A DNA stretch of 64,000 bases, from contig NZ_AUXS01000032.1 in NCBI RefSeq assembly GCF_001625565.1, positions 1 to 64,000 of the forward strand. The letters are read 5' to 3'. Of this stretch, positions 39,703 to 54,668 are shown in pieces. This stretch comes from Pseudoalteromonas luteoviolacea NCIMB 1944 (lineage in GTDB: Bacteria; Pseudomonadota; Gammaproteobacteria; Enterobacterales; Alteromonadaceae). Each line of letters begins with the position of its first letter. Position 1 is the stretch's first letter. The position numbers and the translations under genes were made by a program. The notes below the pieces were generated by a model. That model saw only the letters and a list, made by a program, of their open reading frames with translations. It searched no databases and had not been told where the DNA came from.

Positions 39703-40419
39703 ATGACACAACAGCTGTTTCACCTATCGCCAACTGATTACATCTTTCCACCTTGCCACTTTGCATTAAAAGAACCTGATGGCCTATTGGCTATTGGCGG
39801 CTGCCTGAACACATTAAGATTAAAAAAAGCTTACCAGCAAGGTATTTTTCCTTGGTTTAATGAGCGAGAACCCATAATGTGGTGGTCACCTAGCGAGCGA
39901 GGTATATTGGCGTTAGAAGATTTTCATATTGGTCGCACCTTAAAAAAGGCTAAAAATAGACTCAACCCCCGAGTGACCATAAATCATGCCTTTGAGCAGG
40001 TGATTTCCCAGTGTCGTACCCAAAGGCTCAATGAAGAAGGGACATGGATAAACAAAAGTATGCTTAAAGCATATTGCCAAGCACATAAAGAAGGGTTCGC
40101 TCACAGTGTAGAGGTGTGGGTAGATAACCAACTCGTTGGTGGGTTATATGGCATTATGGTCTCTGGCGTATTTTGCGGTGAATCAATGTTTCACAACCTG
40201 CCAAACACGTCTAAGTTGGCCATGTGGGCGCTGGTGAATTGGCTTAAAAAGCACAATGCTCACTTTATTGATTGCCAGCTCGATAACCCTTACTTAAGCT
40301 CTATGGGCGCAAAAGTCATTCCTAGAGAAGAATTTTTGACTAAACTAAAAGAAGCAAGTGACTATCACCCTGCAAGCACCATGTGGCTACCACAAGACAT
40401 AGGGGCAATATATGACTGA
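39703..40419 (+). CDS. aat: leucyl/phenylalanyl-tRNA--protein transferase
   Basis: A 238-residue enzyme that attaches Leu or Phe from aminoacyl-tRNA to proteins with N-terminal Lys or Arg, making N-degrons for ClpS/ClpAP. Family segments are GLLAIGGCL, AYQQGIFPWF, IMWWSPSERGIL, GGLYGIMVSGVFCGESMF and FIDCQLDNPYLSSMGA. It overlaps bpt by eight bases and lies near infA, clpA and clpS, the remaining parts of the pathway. Confidence 0.97.
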   Translation: MTQQLFHLSPTDYIFPPCHFALKEPDGLLAIGGCLNTLRLKKAYQQGIFPWFNEREPIMWWSPSERGILALEDFHIGRTLKKAKNRLNPRVTINHAFEQVISQCRTQRLNEEGTWINKSMLKAYCQAHKEGFAHSVEVWVDNQLVGGLYGIMVSGVFCGESMFHNLPNTSKLAMWALVNWLKKHNAHFIDCQLDNPYLSSMGAKVIPREEFLTKLKEASDYHPASTMWLPQDIGAIYD

Positions 40420-41116
40420 ACACTTTCCTTCTAAAATAGGCCTCAGTCAACAATTTGATTGCAGCTATCTGCCAGACAGAAAAGAGCAACTGCTCGTAAT
40501 ATTGGATAACGAATGCTATACGGCACCTCGGTTTGAGGCGCTATTATCTCTGGGATTTAGGCGTAGCGGAGATCAAATCTATCGCCCCCACTGTCCTATG
40601 TGTAGCGCATGCCAGTCCGTCAGGGTACTTGCAAAAGAATATGTGCCTTCCAAATCACAAAAACGTAAATACAAAAAGATAGATAGTAACTTTTCAGTCA
40701 AAGTAAGCTATCAAGAGAAGGAAAATTACTTTCCGCTGTATGAAAAGTACATCAACCAAAGGCACAGTGATGGCACAATGTTTCCGCCAAATAGATTACA
40801 GTATGAAAGCTTTCTGTTTTGTCGTTGGATGCCGATTTCATTTATTGAACTTTGGCATGAGAAAAAGCTCGTTGCCGTCGCTGTAACCGATACTATGCCT
40901 AATGCGTTATCTGCGATCTACACTTTTTTTGACCCGGATTACGAACACTTAAGTTTAGGCACTATCATGATAATGGCGCAGCTTAACCTCGCGCATTCTG
41001 AAAATAAGGATTTTGTATATTTAGGTTACCAAATAGACGAATGTAAAAAAATGCGCTACAAAAAGCAGTTTGCGCCAGCTCAACAGCTTAAAGAAGATAC
41101 TTGGACAAATATTTAA
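40412..41116 (+). CDS. bpt: aspartate/glutamate leucyltransferase (Bpt/Ate)
   Basis: A 234-residue arginyltransferase-like enzyme that in bacteria transfers Leu to N-terminal Asp or Glu, feeding the N-degron pathway. The N-terminal part shows CSYLPDRKEQLLV and the cysteine cluster HCPMCSACQSVR. The C-terminal GNAT-like part has PNALSAIYTFFDP and SLGTIMIMAQL. It overlaps aat by eight bases, and infA follows about 90 bases later. Confidence 0.95.
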   Translation: MTEHFPSKIGLSQQFDCSYLPDRKEQLLVILDNECYTAPRFEALLSLGFRRSGDQIYRPHCPMCSACQSVRVLAKEYVPSKSQKRKYKKIDSNFSVKVSYQEKENYFPLYEKYINQRHSDGTMFPPNRLQYESFLFCRWMPISFIELWHEKKLVAVAVTDTMPNALSAIYTFFDPDYEHLSLGTIMIMAQLNLAHSENKDFVYLGYQIDECKKMRYKKQFAPAQQLKEDTWTNI

Positions 41117-41124
41117 GTTACTAA

Positions 41125-41424
<300 letters not shown>

Positions 41425-41472
41425 TTCTACCGTCTCGCCAGCATCTATTTGATGCTATAAGACGTATGTAGC

Positions 41473-41502
41473 AAAAAACCTAGCCAATTGGCTAGGTTTT
41501 TT
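41473..41502. terminator. bidirectional terminator between infA and clpA
   Basis: A-run plus CCTAGCC, loop AATT, then GGCTAGG and a T-run: a perfect 13-bp stem with T-tracts on both strands. It sits between the converging infA and clpA genes and should stop both transcripts. Confidence 0.95.
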
Positions 41503-41573
41503 GCTTGTACACTGTCTTTATTGAACCAGCCAGCTACGCCAGCCGATCCTAAGACTTTAAAAGTTAGCGATTG

Positions 41574-43838
41574 TTATGCAGAAACTAACTCCTGCTCAAA
41601 ATCAAACTCCAAAGCATTGCCTTTCACAGTCACTTTCACGTTACCGCCGTCAATTAAAGAACCAAACAGGATTTCATTTGCCAACGGTTTTTTAAGGTTG
41701 TCTTGAATAACGCGTGCCATCGGACGTGCACCCATTGCTTTGTCATAGCCAATGTCAGCTATCCAATCTCTCGCTTCGTTAGTCAGCTCTAAGTTAACAG
41801 ACTTTTTGTCTAATTGAGCTTGCAGCTCAACAATGAACTTATCAACAACCTGCAAAATAACTTCTTTTTCGAGGTGATTAAACCAAATGATATTGTCCAA
41901 CCTGTTTCTAAATTCAGGTGTAAATACCTTGTTGATTTCAATCATCGCGTCATGAGAGTGATCTTGCTGTTGGAATCCAATCGATTTTCTCACTGTCTCT
42001 TGAACACCTGCATTTGTTGTCATAACAAAAATCACGTTTCGGAAATCAGCTTTACGACCATTGTTGTCTGTCAGCGTACCATGATCCATCACTTGTAAAA
42101 GTATGTTGTAAATATCAGGGTGGGCTTTTTCAATCTCATCTAACAATACAACAGCATGAGGATGTTTAATGACTGAGTCGGTCAACAAACCGCCTTGCTC
42201 AAAGCCAACATAGCCAGGAGGCGCGCCAATCAAACGGCTCACAGCATGTCGCTCAGAGTATTCAGACATATCAAAACGTATAAACTCAATGCCCATACAT
42301 TTAGCGAGCTGCTTAGTCACTTCTGTTTTACCAACTCCAGTCGGGCCAGCAAATAAGAAAGATCCAATTGGCTTTTCTTCATTCGCAAGGCCAGAGCGTG
42401 ATAAACGAATAGCCGATGTAAGCGCATCAATAGACTCATCTTGACCAAACACAAGCATTTTCAGATTTCTATCAAGATTTTTAAGTACTTCTTTATCGCT
42501 TGATGACACATTTTGCTGCGGAATACGTGCAATTTTTGAAACAATTTGCTCGATGTCAGCAACGCCTATGGTCTTTTTACGCCTAGACATAGGTAATAAA
42601 CGTTGATTTGCACCCGCTTCATCAATTACGTCTATCGCCTTGTCAGGCAAATGGCGCTCATTGATATATTTTGCGCTCAATTCAGCTGCGGCTTTCAGCG
42701 CTTTTTGGGTGTAGCGAATACCATGATGTTCTTCGTAACGTTCTTTTAAGCCGTACAGGATCTTGGCCGTGTCAGCAACACTAGGCTCGACTACGTCAAT
42801 TTTTTGGAAGCGACGAACCAGCGCTCTGTCCTTCTCAAAAATGTTCTTAAATTCAGAATAAGTTGTTGAGCCCAAACAGCGCAGCTTACCACTGGAAAGC
42901 AGCGGTTTAATTAAATTCGACGCATCCATTACCCCACCAGATGCAGCACCCGCACCGATAATTGTATGAATTTCGTCAATAAATAAAATGGCGTTCGGTT
43001 TGGCTTGCAGTTCTTTTAAAAGTGCTTTAAAACGCTTTTCAAAATCCCCTCGGTATTTAGTACCAGCAAGCAATGCGCCCATATCAAGAGAATAGACTAC
43101 TGCATCTTCGATGACTTCTGGTACTTGATCATTCACGATACGATACGCCAACCCTTCAGCAATGGCAGTTTTACCTACCCCAGCCTCTCCAACAAGTAAT
43201 GGGTTATTTTTCTTACGGCGACATAGCACTTGGATGGTTCTTTCAACTTCTTGATCGCGACCAACTAAGGGGTCTATTTGCCCCGCTTTAGCCAGTACAT
43301 TGAGGTTTGCAGTAAAGTTTTCAAGCTTGGTTTTTTCGTCGCTTTGTACTTCTGCTCCCTCTTCGTTGATATCCTCATGCTCTTCTGGCTCAGGATCATC
43401 GTCCGATTTTGAAATACCGTGACTAATAAAATTAACGATGTCTAATCGACTGACATCTGCTTTTTTGAGTAAATATACAGCTTGGCTCTCTTGCTCTGAG
43501 AAAATAGCTACCAAAACATTGACGCCAGTTACTTCGTTTCTACCTGAAGACTGCACATGAAACACTGCTCTTTGTAATACACGCTGAAATCCAAGCGTTG
43601 GTTGAGTCTCCCGGTCTTCCTCTAACTCAGGAATAATTGGCGTTGTTTCATCAATAAACTCTGACAGTTCCCTTTTAAGGTTGTCAGTATCTACGCTACA
43701 GGCATTAAGCGCTTCACTTGCCGAAGGATTATCGATTAGGGCAAGTAATAAATGCTCCACCGTCATAAATTCATGACGACGAGTACGAGCTTCACGAAAC
43801 GCGGTGTTAAGTGTAATTTCTAAATCTTTATTTAGCAT
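41574..43838 (-). CDS. clpA: ATP-dependent Clp protease ATPase subunit ClpA
   Basis: A 754-residue AAA+ unfoldase for ClpP. The N-domain ([20 protein letters not shown]) binds ClpS. Walker A motifs are [13 protein letters not shown] (D1) and [13 protein letters not shown] (D2), with Walker [10 protein letters not shown] and [13 protein letters not shown]. The frame opens at 43904, but ATG 43838 gives the standard ClpA N-terminus. clpS lies just upstream and is cotranscribed. ClpP is not in the window. Confidence 0.97.
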   Translation of the reverse strand: MLNKDLEITLNTAFREARTRRHEFMTVEHLLLALIDNPSASEALNACSVDTDNLKRELSEFIDETTPIIPELEEDRETQPTLGFQRVLQRAVFHVQSSGRNEVTGVNVLVAIFSEQESQAVYLLKKADVSRLDIVNFISHGISKSDDDPEPEEHEDINEEGAEVQSDEKTKLENFTANLNVLAKAGQIDPLVGRDQEVERTIQVLCRRKKNNPLLVGEAGVGKTAIAEGLAYRIVNDQVPEVIEDAVVYSLDMGALLAGTKYRGDFEKRFKALLKELQAKPNAILFIDEIHTIIGAGAASGGVMDASNLIKPLLSSGKLRCLGSTTYSEFKNIFEKDRALVRRFQKIDVVEPSVADTAKILYGLKERYEEHHGIRYTQKALKAAAELSAKYINERHLPDKAIDVIDEAGANQRLLPMSRRKKTIGVADIEQIVSKIARIPQQNVSSSDKEVLKNLDRNLKMLVFGQDESIDALTSAIRLSRSGLANEEKPIGSFLFAGPTGVGKTEVTKQLAKCMGIEFIRFDMSEYSERHAVSRLIGAPPGYVGFEQGGLLTDSVIKHPHAVVLLDEIEKAHPDIYNILLQVMDHGTLTDNNGRKADFRNVIFVMTTNAGVQETVRKSIGFQQQDHSHDAMIEINKVFTPEFRNRLDNIIWFNHLEKEVILQVVDKFIVELQAQLDKKSVNLELTNEARDWIADIGYDKAMGARPMARVIQDNLKKPLANEILFGSLIDGGNVKVTVKGNALEFDFEQELVSA

Positions 43839-43866
43839 TGGCAACCCCCAACGAGAATAAATAAGG

Positions 43867-44184
43867 TCATTCTTGCTCACAGCTACACAGGAGCGGATGC
43901 TCATGATCGCGAGCGTATCTGTTCACCTGCTCAGCCTTTGTATGGGCTATGTCTGCAGGATACATTCCACATACCGCTTTTCCCTCGTGATGTACTTTCA
44001 ACATCACTTCAGTTGCTCTTTCGCTATCCATGTTGAAAAAAGTCATTAACACTTCGATGACGAAATCCATCGGCGTGTAATCATCATTGTTTAAAATTAC
44101 TTTGTACTTTTTCGGTGGTTGAAGTTTTTGCTTCTCTAGGTCTTTGACCTCTTCCAACACACCTGAATCTTTTATCCCACTCAT
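43867..44184 (-). CDS. clpS: ATP-dependent Clp protease adaptor ClpS
   Basis: A 105-residue adaptor that recognises N-terminal Leu, Phe, Tyr and Trp and hands substrates to ClpA. The N-degron pocket residues are visible: N33, D34 and D35 ([11 protein letters not shown]) and H66 in the helix [17 protein letters not shown]. It sits just before clpA on the same strand, 28 bases away, and diverges from cspD, the common gammaproteobacterial order. Confidence 0.97.
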   Translation of the reverse strand: MSGIKDSGVLEEVKDLEKQKLQPPKKYKVILNNDDYTPMDFVIEVLMTFFNMDSERATEVMLKVHHEGKAVCGMYPADIAHTKAEQVNRYARDHEHPLLCSCEQE

Positions 44185-44385
44185 AATTAAATATAGTCTT
44201 GTCTTATATACTCAAGCAAACTTGAATTAAAAAATAAATAAAATGTTAAAAAACTGCACTAAAAAACTTGACTGTATGGTTATTTAAACTACATTCTAGT
44301 CCTAGTTGTTCATGTTATGGACAGCTTAGCAAATTTCAAAGGTTAGATTAACTTAATTAGTCAACTTATAGAAGGATGTAGAAGT

Positions 44386-44604
44386 ATGGCTTGCGGAAAA
44401 GTCAAATGGTTTAACAACGCCAAAGGGTTTGGTTTCATCGTAGAAGACGGCAGTGACGAAGATATCTTTGCACATTACTCGACGATTGTAATGGATGGAT
44501 ACAAGACGCTTAAAGCTGGTCAAGATGTAACATTCGAGCTACAGGAAGGGCCTAAGGGCTTACATGCTACTAATATTGCACCGAAAGTTGGTGAAATGGC
44601 ATAG
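44386..44604 (+). CDS. cspD: cold-shock-like protein CspD
   Basis: A 72-residue OB-fold protein with RNP1 KGFGFI and RNP2 DIFAHY. CspD in E. coli is stationary-phase induced and inhibits replication by binding single-stranded DNA. The MACGKVKWFNNAKGFGFI start and YSTIVMDGYKTLKAGQ are closer to CspD than to CspA, and the location next to clpS/clpA matches cspD. GAAGGATG precedes the ATG. Confidence 0.93.
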   Translation: MACGKVKWFNNAKGFGFIVEDGSDEDIFAHYSTIVMDGYKTLKAGQDVTFELQEGPKGLHATNIAPKVGEMA

Positions 44605-47179
<2,575 letters not shown>

Positions 47180-47198
47180 GTTAAATAAACTCAATTAT

Positions 47199-47224
47199 AA
47201 AGGCAGCAATATGCTGCCTTTTTT
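47199..47224 (+). terminator. terminator after icd
   Basis: AAAGGCAGCA and TGCTGCCTTT pair perfectly over a three-base loop and continue as TTT. It lies 20 bases after the icd stop. Confidence 0.92.
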
Positions 47225-47295
47225 CGTATTCATGCTGAAGTAGCTGCTCATATTTGCTAGTATAAGCGCCCAATTATGCTGGTCCTCTGTGAGTT

Positions 47296-47955
47296 ATGAC
47301 ACATAAAAATAGCAAGCGCCCAAACACATCACCTAAAAATAGATCCAATGGCAATACTCGACGACGCCCTTCCAACGGCTCCAAAAAACCGCCAGTCAAG
47401 CCTGAGGATGTTAAGATTGTCTTATTCAACAAACCTTTTGACGTTTTATGTCAATTTACTGATGACCAACACCGAAAAACCTTAGCTGACTTTATCGATG
47501 TCAAATCAGTCTATGCTGCGGGTCGACTAGATCGCGATAGCGAAGGTTTATTACTTTTGACTAACTGCGGCAAGTTGCAGCACAAACTCACTGAGCCGAA
47601 AAAAAACACCGATAAAACCTATTGGGTTCAAGTAGAGGGAGTGCCCGATGAGCAATCACTCGAGATGCTGAGAAAAGGTGTCGAATTAAAAGACGGCATG
47701 ACCAAACCCGCCAAAGTCGAAGTCATTGACGAGCCTGACATTTGGCCTCGAAATCCGCCAATACGAGAGCGAAAAAATATTCCCACAACGTGGTTAAGTA
47801 TTACGATTTCTGAAGGGAGAAACCGTCAAGTTCGGCGAATGACTGCACACATTGGCTATCCAACCTTGCGATTGATTAGATACAGCATTGGCAAATATAC
47901 ACTCAGTGGTCTAAATAACGGGCAGTATAAGGTTTTGCAGCCAAATAAAGTCTAG
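47296..47955 (+). CDS. rluE: 23S rRNA pseudouridine(2457) synthase RluE
   Basis: A 219-residue RsuA-family pseudouridine synthase. The catalytic aspartate is D79 in [50 protein letters not shown] and GYPTLRLIR are the family blocks. The first ~35 residues are a basic, asparagine/arginine-rich extension with no S4 domain, as in RluE. It modifies U2457 of 23S rRNA. Its position next to icd matches E. coli. Confidence 0.93.
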   Translation: MTHKNSKRPNTSPKNRSNGNTRRRPSNGSKKPPVKPEDVKIVLFNKPFDVLCQFTDDQHRKTLADFIDVKSVYAAGRLDRDSEGLLLLTNCGKLQHKLTEPKKNTDKTYWVQVEGVPDEQSLEMLRKGVELKDGMTKPAKVEVIDEPDIWPRNPPIRERKNIPTTWLSITISEGRNRQVRRMTAHIGYPTLRLIRYSIGKYTLSGLNNGQYKVLQPNKV

Positions 47956-48034
47956 GGAGTGTCTTTTGAGGGCGGCCAAATGCGTGCTATACTCACGACC
48001 TTTCAAATATTACATATAGATGTACAGCGATATT

Positions 48035-49135
48035 ATGAGCGATAACAGTAACATTAAAGTCATTGTCGGCATGTCTGGCGGCGTGGATTCTTCAGTTTCA
48101 GCTTACCTTCTAAAAGAACAGGGCTATCAAGTAGAAGGCTTGTTCATGAAAAACTGGGAAGAAGACGATAACGATGAATACTGTGCCGCAGCTGAAGATC
48201 TAAAAGATGCACAAGCCGTATGTGAAAAACTGGGTATTGAACTGCATACTGTCAACTTTGCAGCTGAATACTGGGACAATGTATTTGAGTATTTCTTAGA
48301 GGAATACCGTGCAGGTCGCACACCAAACCCAGATATCATGTGCAACAAAGAAATCAAGTTCAAAGCTTTCTTGGAATTTGCAGCAGAAGCACTAGGTGCT
48401 GACTATATAGCGACTGGCCACTACGTTCGCCGTGAAGAGCGTGATGGTAAGTTTGCAATGCTAAGAGGCTTAGACAACAACAAAGATCAAAGCTATTTCT
48501 TATATACGTTAAGCCACGAACACGTTGCGCAAACACTATTCCCTGTCGGTGAGATTGAAAAGCCTGAAGTACGCCGCATTGCAGAAGAACAAGGTTTAAT
48601 CACTCATAACAAAAAAGACAGCACGGGTATCTGTTTTATTGGTGAGCGCAAATTTAAAGATTTCTTGCAAAAATTCCTTCCTGCTCAACCTGGTATTATT
48701 GAAGATGCTGAAGGCAATCAAGTCGGCGAGCATGAAGGCTTAATGTATCACACCCTAGGTCAGAGAAAAGGCCTACTGATTGGTGGTATGAAGGAAGGCT
48801 CTGGCGAGCCTTGGTATGTCGTCGATAAAGATGTTGAGCGCAATGTCCTTGTTGTAGGTCAAGGTAAAGACCACCCTCGCCTGTATAGTAACGGGCTCAA
48901 TGCCAATCAACTGCACTGGGTTGACCGCGAAGGCCCACAAGGAACCACTCGCTGCACAGTAAAAACTCGCTACAGACAAGAAGATATTCCATGTACTCTG
49001 CTGGTCGGTAAAGATGGCATGGCGCGCGTACTGTTCGATGAGCCACAAAAAGCAGTTACACCGGGTCAATCAGCGGTATTTTACTTAGATGATGCATGTC
49101 TTGGCGGCGGTATCATCGAGTCGGTGATCAAATAA
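48035..49135 (+). CDS. mnmA: tRNA-specific 2-thiouridylase MnmA
   Basis: A 366-residue ATP-dependent enzyme that thiolates U34 of tRNA Lys, Glu and Gln. The PP-loop is [13 protein letters not shown]. Catalytic cysteines are in [12 protein letters not shown] and [13 protein letters not shown] 48035 is chosen because it aligns with the E. coli start; ATG 48020 in frame would add five residues, and neither has a strong Shine-Dalgarno site. Its stop overlaps the hflD start as TAATG. Confidence 0.96.
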   Translation: MSDNSNIKVIVGMSGGVDSSVSAYLLKEQGYQVEGLFMKNWEEDDNDEYCAAAEDLKDAQAVCEKLGIELHTVNFAAEYWDNVFEYFLEEYRAGRTPNPDIMCNKEIKFKAFLEFAAEALGADYIATGHYVRREERDGKFAMLRGLDNNKDQSYFLYTLSHEHVAQTLFPVGEIEKPEVRRIAEEQGLITHNKKDSTGICFIGERKFKDFLQKFLPAQPGIIEDAEGNQVGEHEGLMYHTLGQRKGLLIGGMKEGSGEPWYVVDKDVERNVLVVGQGKDHPRLYSNGLNANQLHWVDREGPQGTTRCTVKTRYRQEDIPCTLLVGKDGMARVLFDEPQKAVTPGQSAVFYLDDACLGGGIIESVIK

Positions 49136-49737
49136 TGCAACCAAAAGCCGTTATTCCATTAGCAGCTATATGTCAGATAGCTAAGCTTGTTCAAAAATGC
49201 GCACGTTATGGCACTTTTAACGAAAACGAAGTCCATACTTTTTTGCAAAGTATACTAAATACGTCACCTCAAAACCCAGAGGACGTCTATGACGACCACT
49301 TCGCTTTAAAAGGTGGCTATCAAGCTTTGGTAGCACAATTATCCAGCGAAGGTGAAAAAGACGTTGAAATCGTAAAATACGTCGGTAGCTTGCTACAGCT
49401 TGAACGCGCTTTGTCTGCAAATAGCGCTGTATTTTCAGAGCTGGCCAAACGCATTGAACAAGTCGAAAGACAAACCTTACATTTTAATGTATACGACGAA
49501 CAAGTATTAGGTGCACTCGCTGATATCTACACCCAAGTTATCAGCCCTGCCGGCCCTAAAATCCAAGTATTTGGTAAACCAGATTTACTTCAGCAAAGCC
49601 ATATTCAACACAAAATACGTGCATTGCTGTTGGCAGGAATTAGAAGTGCTGTGTTGTGGAGACAACTAGGTGGTAAACGCCGCCATTTCTTTTTTTCTAA
49701 AAAGAAAATTATCGCCACTGCACAACAGTTTATATAA
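49135..49737 (+). CDS. hflD: high frequency lysogenization protein HflD homolog
   Basis: A 200-residue peripheral membrane helical protein. The true start is ATG 49135, which shares its A with the mnmA stop; the frame opens at 49096 inside mnmA, but that part has no homology. CQIAKLVQKCARYG and VLGALADIYTQVISPAGPKI are family blocks. In E. coli HflD sequesters phage lambda CII; its housekeeping role is unclear. It lies in the conserved mnmA-hflD-purB order. Confidence 0.93.
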   Translation: MQPKAVIPLAAICQIAKLVQKCARYGTFNENEVHTFLQSILNTSPQNPEDVYDDHFALKGGYQALVAQLSSEGEKDVEIVKYVGSLLQLERALSANSAVFSELAKRIEQVERQTLHFNVYDEQVLGALADIYTQVISPAGPKIQVFGKPDLLQQSHIQHKIRALLLAGIRSAVLWRQLGGKRRHFFFSKKKIIATAQQFI

Positions 49738-49762
49738 ATTATCGTTCAAAAAAACCAATTAG

Positions 49763-51145
<1,383 letters not shown>

Positions 51146-51166
51146 TCTAGTCAAATAGATTTTATT

Positions 51167-51209
51167 AAGCGAAAGGAGCAGCTTTGTGCTTGTAACTTTC
51201 GCTTTTTTT
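51167..51209 (+). terminator. terminator after purB
   Basis: AAGCGAAAG (51167-51175) pairs with CTTTCGCTT (51196-51204), enclosing a further AGCA/TGCT stem, and ends in a seven-T run. The T-run ends only 11 bases before the roxA start. Confidence 0.85.
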
Positions 51210-51220
51210 ATGGAGAAAAT

Positions 51221-52375
51221 ATGTACCAGCTGTCTATTAATAACATGACTCAAGAAGCGTTTTTGAGTCAGTACTGGCAAAAAAAACCCTTGTTAATTAA
51301 AGGAGGTTTCAAAGACTTTCAGGACCCCTTGTCTGCAGAAGAACTTGCAGGATTGGCAATGGAAGACAGCATTGAGTCTCGATTAATCACTAATCATGAC
51401 GAAAATTGGCAAGCGCACCATGGTCCATTTGAAAACTTCGAAAAACTAACTGAAACAAATAGCACGTTATTAGTGCAAGCCGTTGATCACTGGCATCCAC
51501 CAGCAGCCCAACTACTTGTCCCTTTCAGGTTTATACCCAATTGGCGAATCGATGACTTGATGGTGAGCTTTTCAACACCAAATGGTGGTGTAGGCCCACA
51601 TTTAGATCAGTATGATGTTTTTATCATTCAGGGTGAAGGCAAAAGACATTGGCGCGTTGGTATGCCAAATGCCAACTTAAAGCAATTCACCAAAGATAAA
51701 GCCTTACTACAAGTCGAGCAATTTGAAGCAGTAATAGATCATATTTTAGAACCTGGAGATATTTTGTATATTCCTCCGGGCTGCCCTCATGAAGGGTATG
51801 CTGTTGAAAATGCACTAAACTATTCTGTCGGTTTTAGAGCACCAGACCAAAAGGACCTCATCAGTAGTTTTGCTGACCATGTCATTGACGAAGAAGCTGG
51901 CATAGAGCGATACAATGATCCAGAGCTGACTATAAGGTCTTCTCTTGGTGAAATAAACACACAAGATAAAACCAAAATACAAGCGATGCTATCGAGTCTG
52001 ATCCATGATGATGAATTGTTTAGCAAGTGGCTAGGGACGTATCTCAGCCAACCCAAACACGATATGGATTTGGCCCCTCTAGAGGATGCGCTTGTTGCTG
52101 AACACTTAGAATCAGAAATTGAACTGGATGACACAATAGTTCGAGCTGGTGGTGTGCGAGCAATATACCAAAGCATCGGCGAAAATATACTATTGAGTAT
52201 AAACGGTGAATCCTATCAATTGTCACAAACCGACCTAGAACAGGTAAAGTTGTTAACTGATAATACAAATTTTTTGTTTAAACAGGTAAAACCAGCGTTA
52301 ATGAGCTTGGAATTCAAACAAACGTTAACTACGCTTATAAACGACGGGCTTTATTATGTCGAAGCTTGGTCTTAA
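51221..52375 (+). CDS. roxA: ribosomal protein uL16 3-arginine hydroxylase (RoxA/YcfD family)
   Basis: A 384-residue JmjC-type Fe(II)/2-oxoglutarate oxygenase. The iron triad is H127 and D129 (GPHLDQYDVF) and H190 (PPGCPHEGYA). FRFIPNWRIDDLMVSFSTP and EPGDILYIPPG are standard for YcfD, which hydroxylates an arginine of ribosomal protein L16. The C-terminal winged-helix/dimer region follows. ATG 51221 has GGAGAAA upstream. Location after purB resembles E. coli. Confidence 0.93.
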   Translation: MYQLSINNMTQEAFLSQYWQKKPLLIKGGFKDFQDPLSAEELAGLAMEDSIESRLITNHDENWQAHHGPFENFEKLTETNSTLLVQAVDHWHPPAAQLLVPFRFIPNWRIDDLMVSFSTPNGGVGPHLDQYDVFIIQGEGKRHWRVGMPNANLKQFTKDKALLQVEQFEAVIDHILEPGDILYIPPGCPHEGYAVENALNYSVGFRAPDQKDLISSFADHVIDEEAGIERYNDPELTIRSSLGEINTQDKTKIQAMLSSLIHDDELFSKWLGTYLSQPKHDMDLAPLEDALVAEHLESEIELDDTIVRAGGVRAIYQSIGENILLSINGESYQLSQTDLEQVKLLTDNTNFLFKQVKPALMSLEFKQTLTTLINDGLYYVEAWS

Positions 52376-52500
52376 TGCCTGACTGACAGGGCCAACCATA
52401 CAAAAAGGTGTCACGATATTTGGCACCTAAAATAATAATAGGGGTTGAAACTTCCCTTATTCGTCAGGGCGTGTTGTATGATTTTCGCTAAGAGGTAATC

Positions 52501-52959
52501 ATGAATTATCACGTCGACAAAGTGAGTTGGAAACAAACTCAGGGACAGCTGCGCCAAATTCGTGAAAGAGTGTTTGTGTGCGAATTACACTTACCAAAAC
52601 ATGTTGAGTTCGATCAACATGATAAAACAGCAGATCATGTCTTAATCCGCGATGAAAATCACCAGGCTGTTGGTACAGGTAGGCTGTGCAGTGATGGGTT
52701 AATAAGCCGTATCGCAATTGTTAAAGACCACCGAAATAGACAAGCCTATCAATCTTTGATCGGATACCTAGCAGATCTTGCCCAGCAAAAAGGCCTTAAA
52801 GAAGTTTTTGTGCAATGTATTTTGGAAGAAGTGCCCACCTTTGTAAAATCAGGCTTCAGCAAACAAGGTGGTGTTTTTATGGAAGCTGGGATCCCAAGAC
52901 AACGTCTTAAGTGCCCTGCTTCGATGATAAATTCAGAGCCATTTACGATGCTACACTAG
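52501..52959 (+). CDS. GNAT family N-acetyltransferase
   Basis: A 152-residue acetyltransferase of the ElaA/YjaB-like GNAT type. RQIRERVFVCELHLPKHVEFD is the N-terminal substrate segment. AVGTGRLCSDGLISRIAIVKDHRNRQAYQSLI holds the beta4 acetyl-CoA region (Q/RxxGxG/A is degenerate, here RNRQAY). It ends in a cysteine/proline tail. Its last 17 bases overlap the convergent DUF4826 gene. Substrate unknown. Confidence 0.82.
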   Translation: MNYHVDKVSWKQTQGQLRQIRERVFVCELHLPKHVEFDQHDKTADHVLIRDENHQAVGTGRLCSDGLISRIAIVKDHRNRQAYQSLIGYLADLAQQKGLKEVFVQCILEEVPTFVKSGFSKQGGVFMEAGIPRQRLKCPASMINSEPFTMLH

Positions 52960-53356
52960 CCCACAATTTGTCGTTGTTATAAATTGCATATATATCATGA
53001 GCTTTGTTGACAAGTAAGTTAGCAAAGTCAACTTGTGTTTTCTCTTTAACACCAGCGTTAATAATGCCGTCTGCTTTGAGTTGCCATTGATATGAAAAAT
53101 ATCTCAGCGCTTCTCTTGCATTGCTCGCAGCTTTGTCTCCTGTAGCATCAGTAGGAACTTGCCCTGTAATTGCCCAATACCCTTTTCCCTTTTCGTCTTG
53201 CAGCTTCCAAACAGCAATCGCCGGAGGCAAAATGCGGCACTCTTTTTCAATAATTTTATTGGTGATAATTCCTTTTTCTGCCAAATGGCGCTGCGCAGCT
53301 TGTAGTTGCTCTCTTTGCCACAATTGTAGTGACTGCTGCTGTTGTGATTTTGACAT
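52943..53356 (-). CDS. DUF4826 family protein
   Basis: A 137-residue cytoplasmic protein. AAQRHLAEKGIITNKIIEKECRILPPAIAVWK, then YWAITGQVPTD and AREALRYFSYQWQLKAD match the DUF4826 pattern as I remember it. No catalytic motif is apparent. It is convergent with and overlaps the GNAT gene by 17 bases, so both 3' ends are shared. Confidence 0.7.
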   Translation of the reverse strand: MSKSQQQQSLQLWQREQLQAAQRHLAEKGIITNKIIEKECRILPPAIAVWKLQDEKGKGYWAITGQVPTDATGDKAASNAREALRYFSYQWQLKADGIINAGVKEKTQVDFANLLVNKAHDIYAIYNNDKLWASVAS

Positions 53357-53524
53357 AATAAACCTTGCTTACTTTTATTCTAACGCGCTTCAACTTGTCT
53401 CTAACTCTATTAATTTCATTAACGACTTGCAACATAGAAACGCCAAAGCGCAGACATAAATTAAAATTTGCACAATAATCATACTTTACTAGGCTAAAAT
53501 TAATCCAACTGAAGATTAAGTAAC

Positions 53525-54661
53525 ATGTTTTTGTTTGTATCTTACATAGTGCCAATATTGGTACTCGTTATTGGTTTAATATTTATTGACTCAGTAGCTA
53601 TTTCAGTGCTAATGGCGGGTTTGTCTGCTGCAAGTTTGTTTATGCAAAAGTTGGCACTCGCACAACAGCAAGCCGAACAGCAAGAGGAACCTCCCCTACC
53701 CCACGAAAACATAATGCAAGAGCAACAAGAAGACCTTGCTTGTTTAGAGCAGCTCAGCAGTGTCATCATTCCTCAATTGATAGCCCAAGTTACAAGCGCC
53801 AGAGAGCAGACAAAAGGCTCAGTTGTAAACATGTCGGGAGAGTTTTCTAATCTCGTTGGCAATATATCAGCGACGCTAGATAGAACAGCCAATGATAGTG
53901 GGGCTAGTTTGCAAGACGTTTCAGAGTCTAGCCGAGACAAGTTAAATGGCGTACTCGCCTATATTGAACAAACCAACGACTCACAGGCACAAATGACTAC
54001 GACCATTAAGGATCTAGTCGACAAAAGCAATGAACTTCAAACCATGTCAATAGATGTGTCAAAAATTGCCGAGCAAACCAACTTACTTGCGCTAAATGCA
54101 TCAATTGAGGCGGCGCGTGCTGGTGAAAATGGTAGAGGCTTCGCTGTGGTCGCAGATGAAGTTCGCTCCTTGGCTAATTCAAGTGGTGAGACTGGTGTAC
54201 GTATTGGTCAGCTTATAGAGAGTATTGCTAATGCAATGCGCTCTTCAATGGATTTAATGAACTCAGAACTAGAGAAAAAGCAAGTACTGACCGAAAAGTA
54301 TCGGACTGAGATAAATACCGTTGTTGACGAATGGCTGGATCTATCGCAACACGTCGAATCTCATGCCGCTGAATTACATGCGTCAAACTTAGAAATTCGA
54401 GAAAAAATCTCACAGATCCTTGTTGATTTACAGTTTCAAGACCGAGTCGATCAGATCCAAGACAGCGTCACAATCGCTTTAAACATCATGATTGAAGAAA
54501 TAGACCAATTTATTTTGAGTCGCAGAGAGTGCCAAACAGCCAAATTTAATCATCAGAGGATCAGTAATGAATTGAAAAAAACTGCCGCGACTAATGAGCA
54601 ACGCAGCATCTTGTCCAAAGGTCGTGACGACGACACTGTTGATGATTTAACTTTCTTATGA
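53525..54661 (+). CDS. methyl-accepting chemotaxis protein with no sensor domain
   Basis: A 378-residue signalling protein. Residues 3-45 are a hydrophobic hairpin (two membrane spans), directly followed by a glutamine-rich linker and the MCP signalling coiled coil. Its tip, [20 protein letters not shown] and [15 protein letters not shown], lies at 181-217. There is no periplasmic loop or HAMP domain, so it must sense a cytoplasmic, membrane or partner signal. The C-terminal segment [16 protein letters not shown] is shared with some CheZ-like/MCP proteins. It opens the chemosensory operon; the response regulator follows after seven bases. Confidence 0.9.
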   Translation: MFLFVSYIVPILVLVIGLIFIDSVAISVLMAGLSAASLFMQKLALAQQQAEQQEEPPLPHENIMQEQQEDLACLEQLSSVIIPQLIAQVTSAREQTKGSVVNMSGEFSNLVGNISATLDRTANDSGASLQDVSESSRDKLNGVLAYIEQTNDSQAQMTTTIKDLVDKSNELQTMSIDVSKIAEQTNLLALNASIEAARAGENGRGFAVVADEVRSLANSSGETGVRIGQLIESIANAMRSSMDLMNSELEKKQVLTEKYRTEINTVVDEWLDLSQHVESHAAELHASNLEIREKISQILVDLQFQDRVDQIQDSVTIALNIMIEEIDQFILSRRECQTAKFNHQRISNELKKTAATNEQRSILSKGRDDDTVDDLTFL

Positions 54662-54668
54662 GGACGTT

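Noticed and set aside
43839..43904. 22-residue N-terminal extension of clpA
   Set aside because: The open frame continues upstream, but the ClpA family starts at MLNKDLEI; the extension is not conserved in character.
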